64,000 nucleotides of DNA from a bacterium (lineage in GTDB: Bacteria > Verrucomicrobiota > Verrucomicrobiia > Limisphaerales > J093), in assembly GCA_021823625.1 (NCBI GenBank), contig JAKANS010000004.1:1-64000 (forward strand). The letters are read 5' to 3'. Position numbers and translations under genes: made by a program. The notes beneath the pieces were generated by a model, which saw only the letters and a program-made list of their open reading frames with translations, was not told where the DNA came from and did no database searches. Shown in pieces: positions 1 to 8,523 of the stretch. The number at the start of each line of letters is the position of its first letter. Position 1 is the stretch's first letter.

Positions 1-126
1 CAGTTCGTCCAGCGCGGCGGTGCGGTGGCGGGCCGTCGTCACCACCTGCCAGCCCTCTGCGAGCAGCCGAGCGCAAATCGCCAGGCCCAGCCCCCGGGAC
101 CCGCCCGTGACGAGGGCCCGTTTCAT
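1..126 (-). CDS. SDR-family oxidoreductase (FabG-like), N-terminal part, truncated by window edge
   Basis: Reverse complement from ATG at 126 reads MKRALVTGGSRGLGLAICARLLAEGWQVVTTARHRTAALDEL: Rossmann TGGSRGLG motif. Confidence 0.85.
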   Translation of the reverse strand, partial: MKRALVTGGSRGLGLAICARLLAEGWQVVTTARHRTAALDEL

Positions 127-192
127 CTTACTTGTCTCATGTTCGCTCCGCTGCCATCCTCTGACGTCTGCCCCTCCTCCCTGCCGCGCCGA

Positions 193-606
193 CTAAGGCT
201 CGAGTTTCAAGGCCAGCGCCACCAGTTGACGGAAGTCCGGCAACCGCTCTCGCACGAGGTTTTCCACCAGTTCCAGGTCCAACTGCCGGTAATTGTGAAT
301 GGCGATGTTGCGAAAGCCCACCATCGCCGCCAGGGAATCCGCCAGCGTCGCGGGCAGGACTTGGTTCTGCCGCAGAATTTCAAACGCCTCCCGGCTTTCC
401 TGCGGCACTCCCAGACGGCGCATCCGAATCACCCGCAGCGCCAGGTCAATGCTCGCCTGACAAGCCCGTTCCAGGTTCAGCAGGATGGAATCCTGCTTCG
501 TCCAGTTCTCATGGAGGTTTTCCGACCGGCCGCCATATTCCTCGTCGATCCGACGCAGACAGCGCTCGATGATCTCGGCCTTGGCTAAAATGACGTCATC
601 GGCCAT
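193..606 (-). CDS. hepT: HepT-like HEPN-domain toxin (DUF86)
   Basis: RNIAIHNY matches the RX4HXY HEPN motif; start taken at MADDVILAKAEIIERCLRR; overlaps upstream MNT gene. Confidence 0.85.
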   Translation of the reverse strand: MADDVILAKAEIIERCLRRIDEEYGGRSENLHENWTKQDSILLNLERACQASIDLALRVIRMRRLGVPQESREAFEILRQNQVLPATLADSLAAMVGFRNIAIHNYRQLDLELVENLVRERLPDFRQLVALALKLEP

Positions 607-1087
607 ACACACTCCCCCGCTGCCGAATGTCCGCCAGCAACTCCCGGCGCTCCTCATTGAGCTGGCAATACTTGGCCAGTCCGGTCACCTCAAACCTGGC
701 CACCGCCACCGGATCCCGGGCAAATAACAGCCGCCCCGACCCAATCACCTGCGCCAGCAGCACCGTGTTGGCGGACGCCAAATCCACCAAATCCACCTCG
801 CGATGCAATCGCCGGGCGCACGCCGTCGCGAGGGCATACTGAGTTTGCGGCGGCAGCGATTCCCCCGCCAGCACCGCGAGGTCCACATCACTTCCCTCGT
901 ATTCCGTGCCTTGGGCGAACGAACCAAAGAGATAGACCGCTTGCAGGTCACGAATGCCCTGTTGCAGCAACTCCAGCACCGCCTGCCAGTCGGCGTCCCG
1001 AATCGAATCGTCGAAATACAATCTGGGTTCCTGGGCTCGCCCGCATCCCGACCTTCTCTCCCAGGAGAAGGAGGCGCCCTCCTCCAT
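596..1087 (-). CDS. mntA: MntA-like minimal nucleotidyltransferase antitoxin (start uncertain; N-terminus runs into a hairpin repeat)
   Basis: LFGSFAQGTEYEGSDVDLAVL = GSX10DXD motif; overlaps hepT. Confidence 0.8.
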   Translation of the reverse strand: MEEGASFSWERRSGCGRAQEPRLYFDDSIRDADWQAVLELLQQGIRDLQAVYLFGSFAQGTEYEGSDVDLAVLAGESLPPQTQYALATACARRLHREVDLVDLASANTVLLAQVIGSGRLLFARDPVAVARFEVTGLAKYCQLNEERRELLADIRQRGSVYGR

Positions 1088-1119
1088 TCTCTGTCTCTGC
1101 GCTTTCTCCTCCCCCCGGC

Positions 1120-2181
1120 TTACCGCACCCTCCGCTTGGCGTTCCGCGCGGGCGCCAGTTCGTCCACGACCCAGTCGCGGGGCCAGCCGGCCTTGGGGAG
1201 CCGCGGAAACAGGCAGGCCTCCAATCTCCGCCGCAACTCACCCGGATCCTCGCCCGGCACCGGCGCGTACCGCAAACAAACCACCTGCCCGGTCACCGGG
1301 CTGGACTCCGCCACCGCGACCGCCCGCGCCACACCCGGCACCTCCTCGGCCAGGCGACCGACCTCCGCCAGATTGACTTTGGTGCCCGCCACGTTCGCCA
1401 CCTGGTCGGCGCGGCCGATGACCCGCAGCAGTCCCGCCCGAACCTCCACCTGGTCGCCCGTGGAGCGCCAGCCTCGTTCGTCGCGGACCTCCAGCACCCC
1501 GTCCGGCACGCGCCATTCCAACCCGCGCCGGTTCAACGCGTCCACTTCATACCAGCCATCCCGTCGCTGGGTCTTCAGCAGCACGCCAAACTCCGCCGCC
1601 GCGTAGATCGCCGCAAAGCGCGCCCCGGGCCAGCGCGCGGACAACCGCTGACCGAGCGCCGGCCGCAGCGGCTCGCCTCCCAGGCTGACTTGCCGGGGCG
1701 TCCACGCGGCGCCTTCGCCGGGCTCGTTCTGCAGCAACAAGTCGAAAAATGTCGGCGTGGCCGACACGGCGTCAACCCGCTCCTCCTGGAGCGTCCGCCA
1801 AAGTCCCGGCCCAGCGCCACGCAGCGAGACCGCCCGGCCCGCGTTGGCCCAGGCCTGGACCGCCACCTGTACGCCGGCGAAACTCCACGGATCGAAAGGC
1901 GCGGCCCAGACCCAACCTCTGACTGAGGGCTGGCGACTTGCGGCCGCCTTGAAATCCGGCCAGCGCCGCCAGACCAGCTTGGGCGTCCCGGTGGAACCCG
2001 ACGATGTGACCCCCATCCACGGACCGCCCGCGACCGGCACTGCCGCCCGGCACACCGCCGCCGCCGCCGGAGGCAAGACCGCGACCGAGTGTCCGGCCTC
2101 GAGGGCTACAAACCCAGGCGAAAGCTCGTCGAGCCCCCGCGGACGCACCTCGCGGATTTCCACGCTTGGAGCTGATTTCAC
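1120..2181 (-). CDS. AMP-binding (ANL superfamily) acyl ligase, compact
   Basis: SSGSTGTPK P-loop-like motif, STGDQVEV and late K region (NAKRR); GTG start inferred at 2181. Confidence 0.7.
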   Translation of the reverse strand: MKSAPSVEIREVRPRGLDELSPGFVALEAGHSVAVLPPAAAAVCRAAVPVAGGPWMGVTSSGSTGTPKLVWRRWPDFKAAASRQPSVRGWVWAAPFDPWSFAGVQVAVQAWANAGRAVSLRGAGPGLWRTLQEERVDAVSATPTFFDLLLQNEPGEGAAWTPRQVSLGGEPLRPALGQRLSARWPGARFAAIYAAAEFGVLLKTQRRDGWYEVDALNRRGLEWRVPDGVLEVRDERGWRSTGDQVEVRAGLLRVIGRADQVANVAGTKVNLAEVGRLAEEVPGVARAVAVAESSPVTGQVVCLRYAPVPGEDPGELRRRLEACLFPRLPKAGWPRDWVVDELAPARNAKRRVR

Positions 2182-2206
2182 GGCACTGTGCCGGGTGCGG
2201 ATGGAC

Positions 2207-2551
2207 TCACGCTCTTCCCTGCGCCCCGCGGTTTGCCGCCGCCGCCACCTGCCCCCGGACATCGTTCCAAGTGCGTGGGACCTGCGGCGCGTCGAAGGGC
2301 GACACCCCGAACTCCCGCTCGATCGCCACCATCAACTCCGCAAGGTCGAGCGAGTCCAGCCGCAACTCCGGCGCCAGCAACCGCGCCTCGAAGTCAAGCC
2401 GCTGAGGCTGCCCCCCGTTCCGGCGGTGCACCGCCAGCACCAAGGCCTCCAGGGACGTTTGAGCCGAACGCATCAGCAGGGTTCGAAATCCTAAACGACT
2501 CGCGAGCACCGCTCGCGCCGTCGTTTCCATGAAGCCTGTCAGGTCGCCCAA
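2207..2551 (-). CDS. acyl carrier protein
   Basis: Small acidic protein with LDSLDLAELMVAIEREFG phosphopantetheine-site motif. Confidence 0.75.
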   Translation of the reverse strand: MGDLTGFMETTARAVLASRLGFRTLLMRSAQTSLEALVLAVHRRNGGQPQRLDFEARLLAPELRLDSLDLAELMVAIEREFGVSPFDAPQVPRTWNDVRGQVAAAANRGAQGRA

Positions 2552-2641
2552 GCAGGGTTCCCCGAGGCAGGGCCCGCTGTCCCAGCGGGCCGTTCCTTGT
2601 TGCGGGCGGCTCTCCGAGCCGCCCGCAAACCGACCTTTTCC

Positions 2642-3322
2642 TCAGCCAACCCGCTCCGCCTCCAAGGCCGTCGCGTTGGCCAATTCCATCGTGTCCTCCC
2701 CCATCCGCATCGCGTAAATCCGGCGCGCCGTCAACTGTTCCACCACCCGGTCGGGGACCGCCCAACTGCCCAGCACCGCAATCAGCCGCTTCCCCCGGTA
2801 CTCCGGGAAGAACTCGAAGAACGCGCCCACCTTGCCCGCAAAGGCTTCCACGTGTTCGATCCGCGGCGTGGACTTCGCCTCGCCCAGAATCACCGCCTCC
2901 GGCCCCACCACCAGCGTGTCGAACTCGTCCTCCACATCGGGCCGGAGCGCACTGCGCCGGCACCGCCGAATCATGAAATCCTCAATCCGCCCAAACTGGA
3001 AATGCTCGCGCGCCAGCCGGCGCAGGTTCGGCGCCAGAATGTCTTCCACGATCGTCCCCATCTTGTTGGCCAACTCGCCCCATTTCTTGTCCAACTCCCG
3101 CTTGGACTGACGCATTTCGTCTTGAAACCGCGCCAAGCGTGCCTCGGCCAAACGGTTTCGCTCTTCAGCCGCCTGGTGTCGTGCCTCGGCCAAACGGTTT
3201 CGCGCCTCGGCGGCCTGGTCGCGGTCCTTGGCCTGCTTGTTGAGCAACGCCATCCCGGCCATGAACTGGCCGAACATCGCTTCCAGCCACTCCACCCGGT
3301 CTTCAACAGTCGCATAAGCCAT
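2642..3322 (-). CDS. coiled-coil protein with C-terminal PD-(D/E)XK-like nuclease domain, paralog A
   Basis: Heptad-rich N-terminal half; FDTLVVGPEAVILGEAK (D-Xn-ExK); highly similar to 4128..4829. Confidence 0.65.
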   Translation of the reverse strand: MAYATVEDRVEWLEAMFGQFMAGMALLNKQAKDRDQAAEARNRLAEARHQAAEERNRLAEARLARFQDEMRQSKRELDKKWGELANKMGTIVEDILAPNLRRLAREHFQFGRIEDFMIRRCRRSALRPDVEDEFDTLVVGPEAVILGEAKSTPRIEHVEAFAGKVGAFFEFFPEYRGKRLIAVLGSWAVPDRVVEQLTARRIYAMRMGEDTMELANATALEAERVG

Positions 3323-3389
3323 AACGCCCTCACAATAACGCCAACCGGCATTCCCGGCAAGAACCCTCGCGCGCCCGGCCCGGCGCCTC

Positions 3390-3416
3390 GGACGCCTCGG
3401 AGAAACGTCCCCACCT
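3390..3416 (-). repeat. REP-like hairpin (degenerate copy)
   Basis: ggacgcctcggagaaacgtccccacc, GTGG foot on minus strand. Confidence 0.55.
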
Positions 3417-3609
3417 TCCGCCGTTGGAATTGCCACCGAGAGGCAAAAAGCTCAAAAGCAAAGGAAGCCGGCGCCAAGAAGCCTCGTTCACTCGCCAGGT
3501 AAAGCAGGATCATCCCTCGAAACCAGCGTCCCCGGCCCTGTTTCCGCGCTTTTTGTGTCTTTTCGTGGCTCTTCAACCTAAACCGGAACGGCCGTTAAAA
3601 TTCGGGTGG

Positions 3610-3745
3610 AACGGGCCAGTGGCCCGTTCTGGCGGGCTACCAGCCCGCCCGGCGGAGGCCAACCCGGGACACGATTCGGTAACTCCCCTCGGTGGGCAAA
3701 ACTCGGCGGCAAGTTGCCGCCGGGCACGGCCAGGTTGGCCGTGCC
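3610..3745. repeat. cluster of four short perfect hairpins (second REP-like family)
   Basis: aacgggcc-agt-ggcccgtt, ggcgggct-acc-agcccgcc, ggcggcaagttgccgcc, ggcacggcca-ggt-tggccgtgcc followed by CCAC. Confidence 0.7.
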
Positions 3746-4127
3746 ACCTAATCCAATGACATGGTTCCGGCTAAAAGCCGCCGTTGAGTTGCCATAAAAA
3801 AACACAAAAGGCGCATCACTGCTGGCGGCTTTCACGTTTTTGCGGTTGGCGATGACTCACCCACCAGGTGAAACAAAATCAAGCTGTCAAACTCTCGTCC
3901 CAAACCTTTTTCTCTGTGTTTTTAGCGCCTCTTCGCGACTATTTCTACTGCGGGATTTAGGTTCAATTGCGGTTTCCGGAATCCTGTGGAGAGCACACGC
4001 GCCCCGCGTGTCGCGTTCGGCGCCCTCGCCGCCCCCCCCCAGCGCGGGCTCTCAGATCCGCCCGCGATCCGGTCGGCGCCGCGCCAACCGCATCGGGGTG
4101 GTGCCCGCTCTCCGCGCCGACCGTTCC

Positions 4128-4829
4128 TCAGCCAACCCGATCCGCCTCCAAAGCCGCCGCGTTGGCCAGTTCCATCGTGTCCTCCCCCATTCGCATCGCG
4201 TAAATCCGGCGCGCCGTCAACTGTTCCACCACCGGGTCCGGCATCGCCCAACTGCCCAGCACCGCAATCAGCCGCTTCCCCCGGTATTCCGGGAAAAACT
4301 CGAAGAACGTGCCCACCTTCTCCGCAAATTCTCCCCCGTATTCGATCCGCGGCGTGGACTTCGCCTCGCCCAAAATCACCGCCTCCGGCCCCACCACCAG
4401 CGTGTCGAACTCGCTCTCCTCGGCGAGCCGGTCCGGCCGCCGGCGCGTGCAACGAATCATGAACGCCAGAATCGTCTCGAAGCCAAAATGCTCGCGCGCC
4501 AGCCGGCGCAGGTTCGGCGCCAGAATGTCCTCCACGATCGTGCCCATCTTGTTGGCCAACTCGCCCCATTTTTTGTCCAGCTCCCGCTTGGACTGGCGCA
4601 TCTCCGCCTTGAATTCGCTCATTTCGTCTTTGAACGCGCGCATCTCCTGTTCAAACCGGCTCATGCGTTCCTCGGCCGCCTGGTTGCGTTTCTCGGCCGC
4701 CTGGTTGCGTTTCTCGGCGGCCTGGTCGCGGTCCTTGGCCTGCTTGTTGAGCAACGCCATCTCGGCCATGAACTGGCCGAACATCGCTTCCAGCCACTCC
4801 ACCCGGTCTTCCACGGTCACAAAAGCCAT
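4128..4829 (-). CDS. coiled-coil protein with C-terminal PD-(D/E)XK-like nuclease domain, paralog B
   Basis: Near-duplicate of 2642..3322 including about 55 bp of upstream sequence; extra coiled-coil heptads (RNQAAEKRNQAAEK). Confidence 0.65.
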   Translation of the reverse strand: MAFVTVEDRVEWLEAMFGQFMAEMALLNKQAKDRDQAAEKRNQAAEKRNQAAEERMSRFEQEMRAFKDEMSEFKAEMRQSKRELDKKWGELANKMGTIVEDILAPNLRRLAREHFGFETILAFMIRCTRRRPDRLAEESEFDTLVVGPEAVILGEAKSTPRIEYGGEFAEKVGTFFEFFPEYRGKRLIAVLGSWAMPDPVVEQLTARRIYAMRMGEDTMELANAAALEADRVG

Positions 4830-4945
4830 AACGCCCTCACAATAACGCCAACCGGCATTCCCGGCAAGGACCCTTGCGCGCCCGGTCAATCACGAACTGC
4901 TGGTCCGGAGCCAGAGACCAGACGACAGACATCACACGTCAGCGA

Positions 4946-5215
4946 TCAGAAATCAAAAAGGCGGCGGGATTGTTGATCATCGAGCCCGGCATCCGGCCGA
5001 TTTCTTGGCATCGTGACGCAAGTTCTGCATGCTGCCGCTTCCGAGATGTAGCCGCAGTCTTTGGCGAAATCGAGGGAGGAATCACTCTCGCTGTTCTCGC
5101 TCACCGAGCCGTAGCCTCTATTAGCCGGAGGCCGTGCACAATCCGTGAGCTTGCTTACAAAATGTGCTTCGTGTCTCCGCTTTGCCCCCTCCGAGGGCGT
5201 AGCCTCATTTGCCAA
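4946..5215 (-). pseudogene. C-terminal fragment of four-helix-bundle (23S rRNA intervening sequence-type) protein
   Basis: AKRRHEAHFVSKLTD ... SLDFAKDCGYIS are landmarks of the C-terminal half of that family; interrupted by extra sequence. Confidence 0.6.
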
Positions 5216-5359
5216 GCCACCGGAGTCTGCGTCCCCGTGATCGCTTACCGAGGGAACCGTGAGCTAGACTACACTGTGGCGTGAATCCCCTCTCCCCGTC
5301 TGACGGGAAGAGGGAGCAGCGCGCGCAGTCGTGGCAACTTCTTCCCTTCGCCTTGTAGT

Positions 5360-5575
5360 CTATCCCGCCGTCTGGGGAGTAAGCTGGCGTTCAAACAATC
5401 GCGCTTCGCTTCTCGTGGTGAATTCCTCGAAACGCAGAAGCGCCCAAGGCCTGTCATACTTGGTGGATGGGACTCGACCTGCATTGTGTTCCTGCAATCG
5501 CCGCTCCACGCATTCGCTTTGCCCAATGTAAATCCTGTCACATGCCTTACTTTGGATCGCATAAACGAAGAACAT
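5360..5575 (-). CDS. GIY-YIG nuclease family protein (UPF0213-like)
   Basis: MFFVYAIQSKACDRIYIGQSECVERRLQEHNAGR... Confidence 0.75.
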   Translation of the reverse strand: MFFVYAIQSKACDRIYIGQSECVERRLQEHNAGRVPSTKYDRPWALLRFEEFTTRSEARLFERQLTPQTAG

Positions 5576-5633
5576 CAATTGACCTCTACGGGGCGGAGCC
5601 ACCTCCGGCGCGGAGCCCCCCAACTCTGTCAGC

Positions 5634-5819
5634 CTACGGGGCGGAGCCAGCTTCGCGCAAGTTCAAGCATACCGAACGCGACGAGCGTCGAATTTGTCCC
5701 GTAAGGGCGTGCTTCTCTTCCGCAAGAAACTTCTTGCTGGCCTCGAAAATCATCATAGCCAACTCGTACGCCCTCTTGTAAACCATCAAATCCTTCGCCG
5801 AGTTAATCCTTCCTGACAT
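5634..5819 (-). pseudogene. N-terminal fragment of four-helix-bundle protein
   Basis: LMVYKRAYELAMMIFEASKKFLAEEKHALTGQIRRSSRSVCLNLREA; lacks the second half, found at 4946..5215. Confidence 0.65.
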
Positions 5820-5892
5820 AACCTTCCCCCTTGCTTGCTTATCGCTGATGCCTGACATCCGGCGGCTATGCTCTGCCTTTTGCCTTCATGTG

Positions 5893-8478
5893 CTACTCGC
5901 GCCTTGCGCGAGTGTGCGCCTCGCGCACCCGGTCAATCACAAACTGCTGTTCCTCCTCCATAAGGCAACTCGAGCTCGGCAGACAGATGCCGCGTCGGTT
6001 CAGGTCCTCCGCCACCTCGCCGCCGACACATTCATAGCCACGATACAGCGGCTGCGTGTGCATGGGTTTCCAAACCGGACGCGCTTCCACGTTCGCCGCA
6101 TCCAGGTAGCGAATCAGGTCGGCCGCCGACATTCCGAACCGGGCCTCGTCGATCAAGAAGCAACTGAGCCAGCGAGTGTGCAGCGAGTTCCGATTTCCGA
6201 TTTCCGATTTTCGACTTCCAACTTCTGCCTTCTCCCTTCCATCTTCTAACTTCTGACTTCTGACTTCTGACTTCTGACTTCCCGCTTCTTGCTCCTGACT
6301 TCCCGCTTCCAACTCCTGGCTTCCGGCTCCCGACTTCTCGGCTCCAAACTTCGCTTCCGGTTGCGGTTCGACTCCGGGCAGATCCGTAAAGGCCAGCCGA
6401 TACCGTTCGAACACCGCGCGGCACTCCGCAATTCTCTCTTCCAGTACTTCCAGTTGCCCCAAGGCAATCCCGGCCAGTACGTTGCTGAGGCGGTAGTTAT
6501 AGCCCAGTTGAGAATGCACGTACTCGTGCGTCCCGGCCGGGTCGGGATCACACGCCTGCGTGCTCCAGTGACGGGCTCGTTGGATCCAGTCCGGGTGGCG
6601 CGCCGTGAGCAACCCTCCCCCGGTTGACGTAATCACCTTGTTGCCATTGAAGGAGAACGTCGCGACGTCGCCGAAGAGACCGACCGGGCGGCCTTTGTAG
6701 GTTGCGCCCAAGGCTTCGGCCGCGTCCTCAAGCAAGCCCACCTCATATCGCCGGCACAGCTCGAGAATCGAATCCATGTCTGCCGGCTGCCCAAAAAGGT
6801 GGACGGCGACTACCGCCCGAGGCAGGGTTCCCGCCTCCGCCTGTTTCTTTAAGAAATCCCCGAGCAACTGCGGATCGAGGTTCCAAGTGGCGCGTTCGCT
6901 GTCCAAAAGAACCGGTCGGGCGCCCAGATAGAGCACCGGGTTGACGCTGGCCACGAAGGTGAGACTGGGCACCACCACTTCATCACCGGCCCGCACTCCC
7001 AATAAGCGAAGCCCTAGGTGGATGGCAGAAGTTCCGCAGCTCACGGCCAACGATGGCCGTGTGAGCCGTTCGCTGAACTGCGCTTCCAATGCATCAATAT
7101 TCGGGCCCACGGTGGAAAGCCAATTCGATTCGAAGGCGGCCTGGATGTACGCCATCTCGCGACCGCTGGCATGGGGCACGGACAACCTCACCCGCGTTTC
7201 CCGTCGCTGCCCAGGGTGACCGAATGGGCGAACGGTCTCGACCGGTTCGCTGACCGACACATCACACCGATTGGTGACCAGCGGACCGGCCTTCCCAGCC
7301 TCGCCGGAAAGCACCTCTCGTATCGCCTCTGCGACGTAGGCGGTCTCATCCGGGGTAAGCGAGGGATATATCGGCAGCGAGACACAACCCCGCCACAGGC
7401 GTTCAGCATTGGGATATTCTTCTGGTCGGAGGCGGTAATGCTCCGCGTAGTAGCGCAACCGGTGCACCGGTTTGTAATGGACGCTGGTTCCCACCCCCCG
7501 TCGGGCCAGTTCCTCGATGAACTGGTTGCGGGTCAACGGCGCCGAGTCGCGGAGCACGACGGGGAACAAGTGCCAAGCATGATCTGCGAAAGGCACTTCC
7601 AGCACAGGTAAGTCCAGATGCGGACAATCCGCCAAGGCGCCGTAATAAGTGTGTGCGCAGCGTTCCCGGCTCTGACGGAGTGTCTCCGCGCGTTGGAGTT
7701 GGGCCAACCCGATCGCGGCGTTAACATCCGGCATGTTGTATTTGTAACCGGGGGCGATGACGTCGTACTCCCACGAAGGCTTGTCGGAAGTAAACCGGTT
7801 CCACACGTCACGGTCGATGCCGTGCAACCGCATCACCTTGCACCGCCGGTACAGGGCTTCGTCGGCCGTCGTGAGCATCCCCCCTTCCCCGGTCGTGATT
7901 GTCTTGTTGGCGTAGAAGCTGAAGCAGGTGACGTCTCCAAAGTTGCCCACCATCCGTCCGGCTCGCCGCGCAGGAAAGGCGTGGGCGGCATCCTCCACCA
8001 CCCGAATGCCATGCTGTCGGCAGAGGTCCGTGATCCCTCCTCCGCCCGACCGCACCATCGCAGCGGATTGGCCACCAAAATGGACCACCACTAATACCTT
8101 CACGTTTGGGTGCCGCCTAATGGCGTCTGCGACGATTTCCGGTGTTAGCAGTGCCGTCCCGTAATCCACATCCAGAAAAACCGGATCGCCTCCGAGGTAA
8201 CGCACCACCTCCGCGGTGGCGGTGAAGGTCCAGGTGGGCACAAACACCTTCGATCCCGGACCCACTCCGAGACACTCCAGGGCCAGATGCAAGGCCGAAG
8301 TGCAAGAGTTGACAGCGCATGCATAGGGTGCACCGACGGCTTCTGCGAAGCGCTGCTCGAACTCCATAGCCTTCCCGGCCGTCGTCAGCCAACCGCTTTC
8401 GAGTACCTGGCGAACGTATTCGAGTTCGTGGCCATCGCAAACCACACGGGCATAAGGAATTTTCCGGTTTACAGGCAT
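5893..8478 (-). CDS. tandem fusion of two DegT/DnrJ/EryC1/StrS-family PLP aminotransferases
   Basis: Two complete copies; catalytic-Lys contexts SFYANKTITTGEGGM and SFNGNKVITSTGGGLL; single open frame. Confidence 0.85.
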   Translation of the reverse strand: MPVNRKIPYARVVCDGHELEYVRQVLESGWLTTAGKAMEFEQRFAEAVGAPYACAVNSCTSALHLALECLGVGPGSKVFVPTWTFTATAEVVRYLGGDPVFLDVDYGTALLTPEIVADAIRRHPNVKVLVVVHFGGQSAAMVRSGGGGITDLCRQHGIRVVEDAAHAFPARRAGRMVGNFGDVTCFSFYANKTITTGEGGMLTTADEALYRRCKVMRLHGIDRDVWNRFTSDKPSWEYDVIAPGYKYNMPDVNAAIGLAQLQRAETLRQSRERCAHTYYGALADCPHLDLPVLEVPFADHAWHLFPVVLRDSAPLTRNQFIEELARRGVGTSVHYKPVHRLRYYAEHYRLRPEEYPNAERLWRGCVSLPIYPSLTPDETAYVAEAIREVLSGEAGKAGPLVTNRCDVSVSEPVETVRPFGHPGQRRETRVRLSVPHASGREMAYIQAAFESNWLSTVGPNIDALEAQFSERLTRPSLAVSCGTSAIHLGLRLLGVRAGDEVVVPSLTFVASVNPVLYLGARPVLLDSERATWNLDPQLLGDFLKKQAEAGTLPRAVVAVHLFGQPADMDSILELCRRYEVGLLEDAAEALGATYKGRPVGLFGDVATFSFNGNKVITSTGGGLLTARHPDWIQRARHWSTQACDPDPAGTHEYVHSQLGYNYRLSNVLAGIALGQLEVLEERIAECRAVFERYRLAFTDLPGVEPQPEAKFGAEKSGAGSQELEAGSQEQEAGSQKSEVRSQKLEDGREKAEVGSRKSEIGNRNSLHTRWLSCFLIDEARFGMSAADLIRYLDAANVEARPVWKPMHTQPLYRGYECVGGEVAEDLNRRGICLPSSSCLMEEEQQFVIDRVREAHTRARRE
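6184..6353. repeat. degenerate 7-bp tandem repeat array (about 23 units) inside CDS
   Basis: ttccgat ttccgat ttccgat tttcgac ttccaac ttctgcc ttctccc ttccatc ttctaac (ttctgac)x4 ttcccgc ... Confidence 0.95.
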
Positions 8479-8523
8479 GATCGTAAATCCATCGTTGGGT
8501 CGCCAAGGTCCCAAAGTCACCAG

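Noticed and set aside
25-588. Plus-strand ORFs opposite the minus-strand genes (e.g. 25..588, 803..1606, 9413..10807, 49436..50641, 56665..58161, 57881..59983)
   Set aside because: Arg/Pro/His-rich shadow translations of well-supported antisense genes; no recognisable domains.
4946-5819. Diversity-generating retroelement accessory (Avd-like four-helix bundle)
   Set aside because: No reverse transcriptase and no template/variable repeat pair seen; family is also common without DGRs.
6184-6353. CRISPR-like array
   Set aside because: Units are contiguous 7-mers with no spacers and no cas genes nearby.
6032-6551. ORFs 6032..6424 and 6246..6551 as separate genes
   Set aside because: Open only because the 7-bp repeat avoids stops in all frames; the 875-aa frame is the supported gene.
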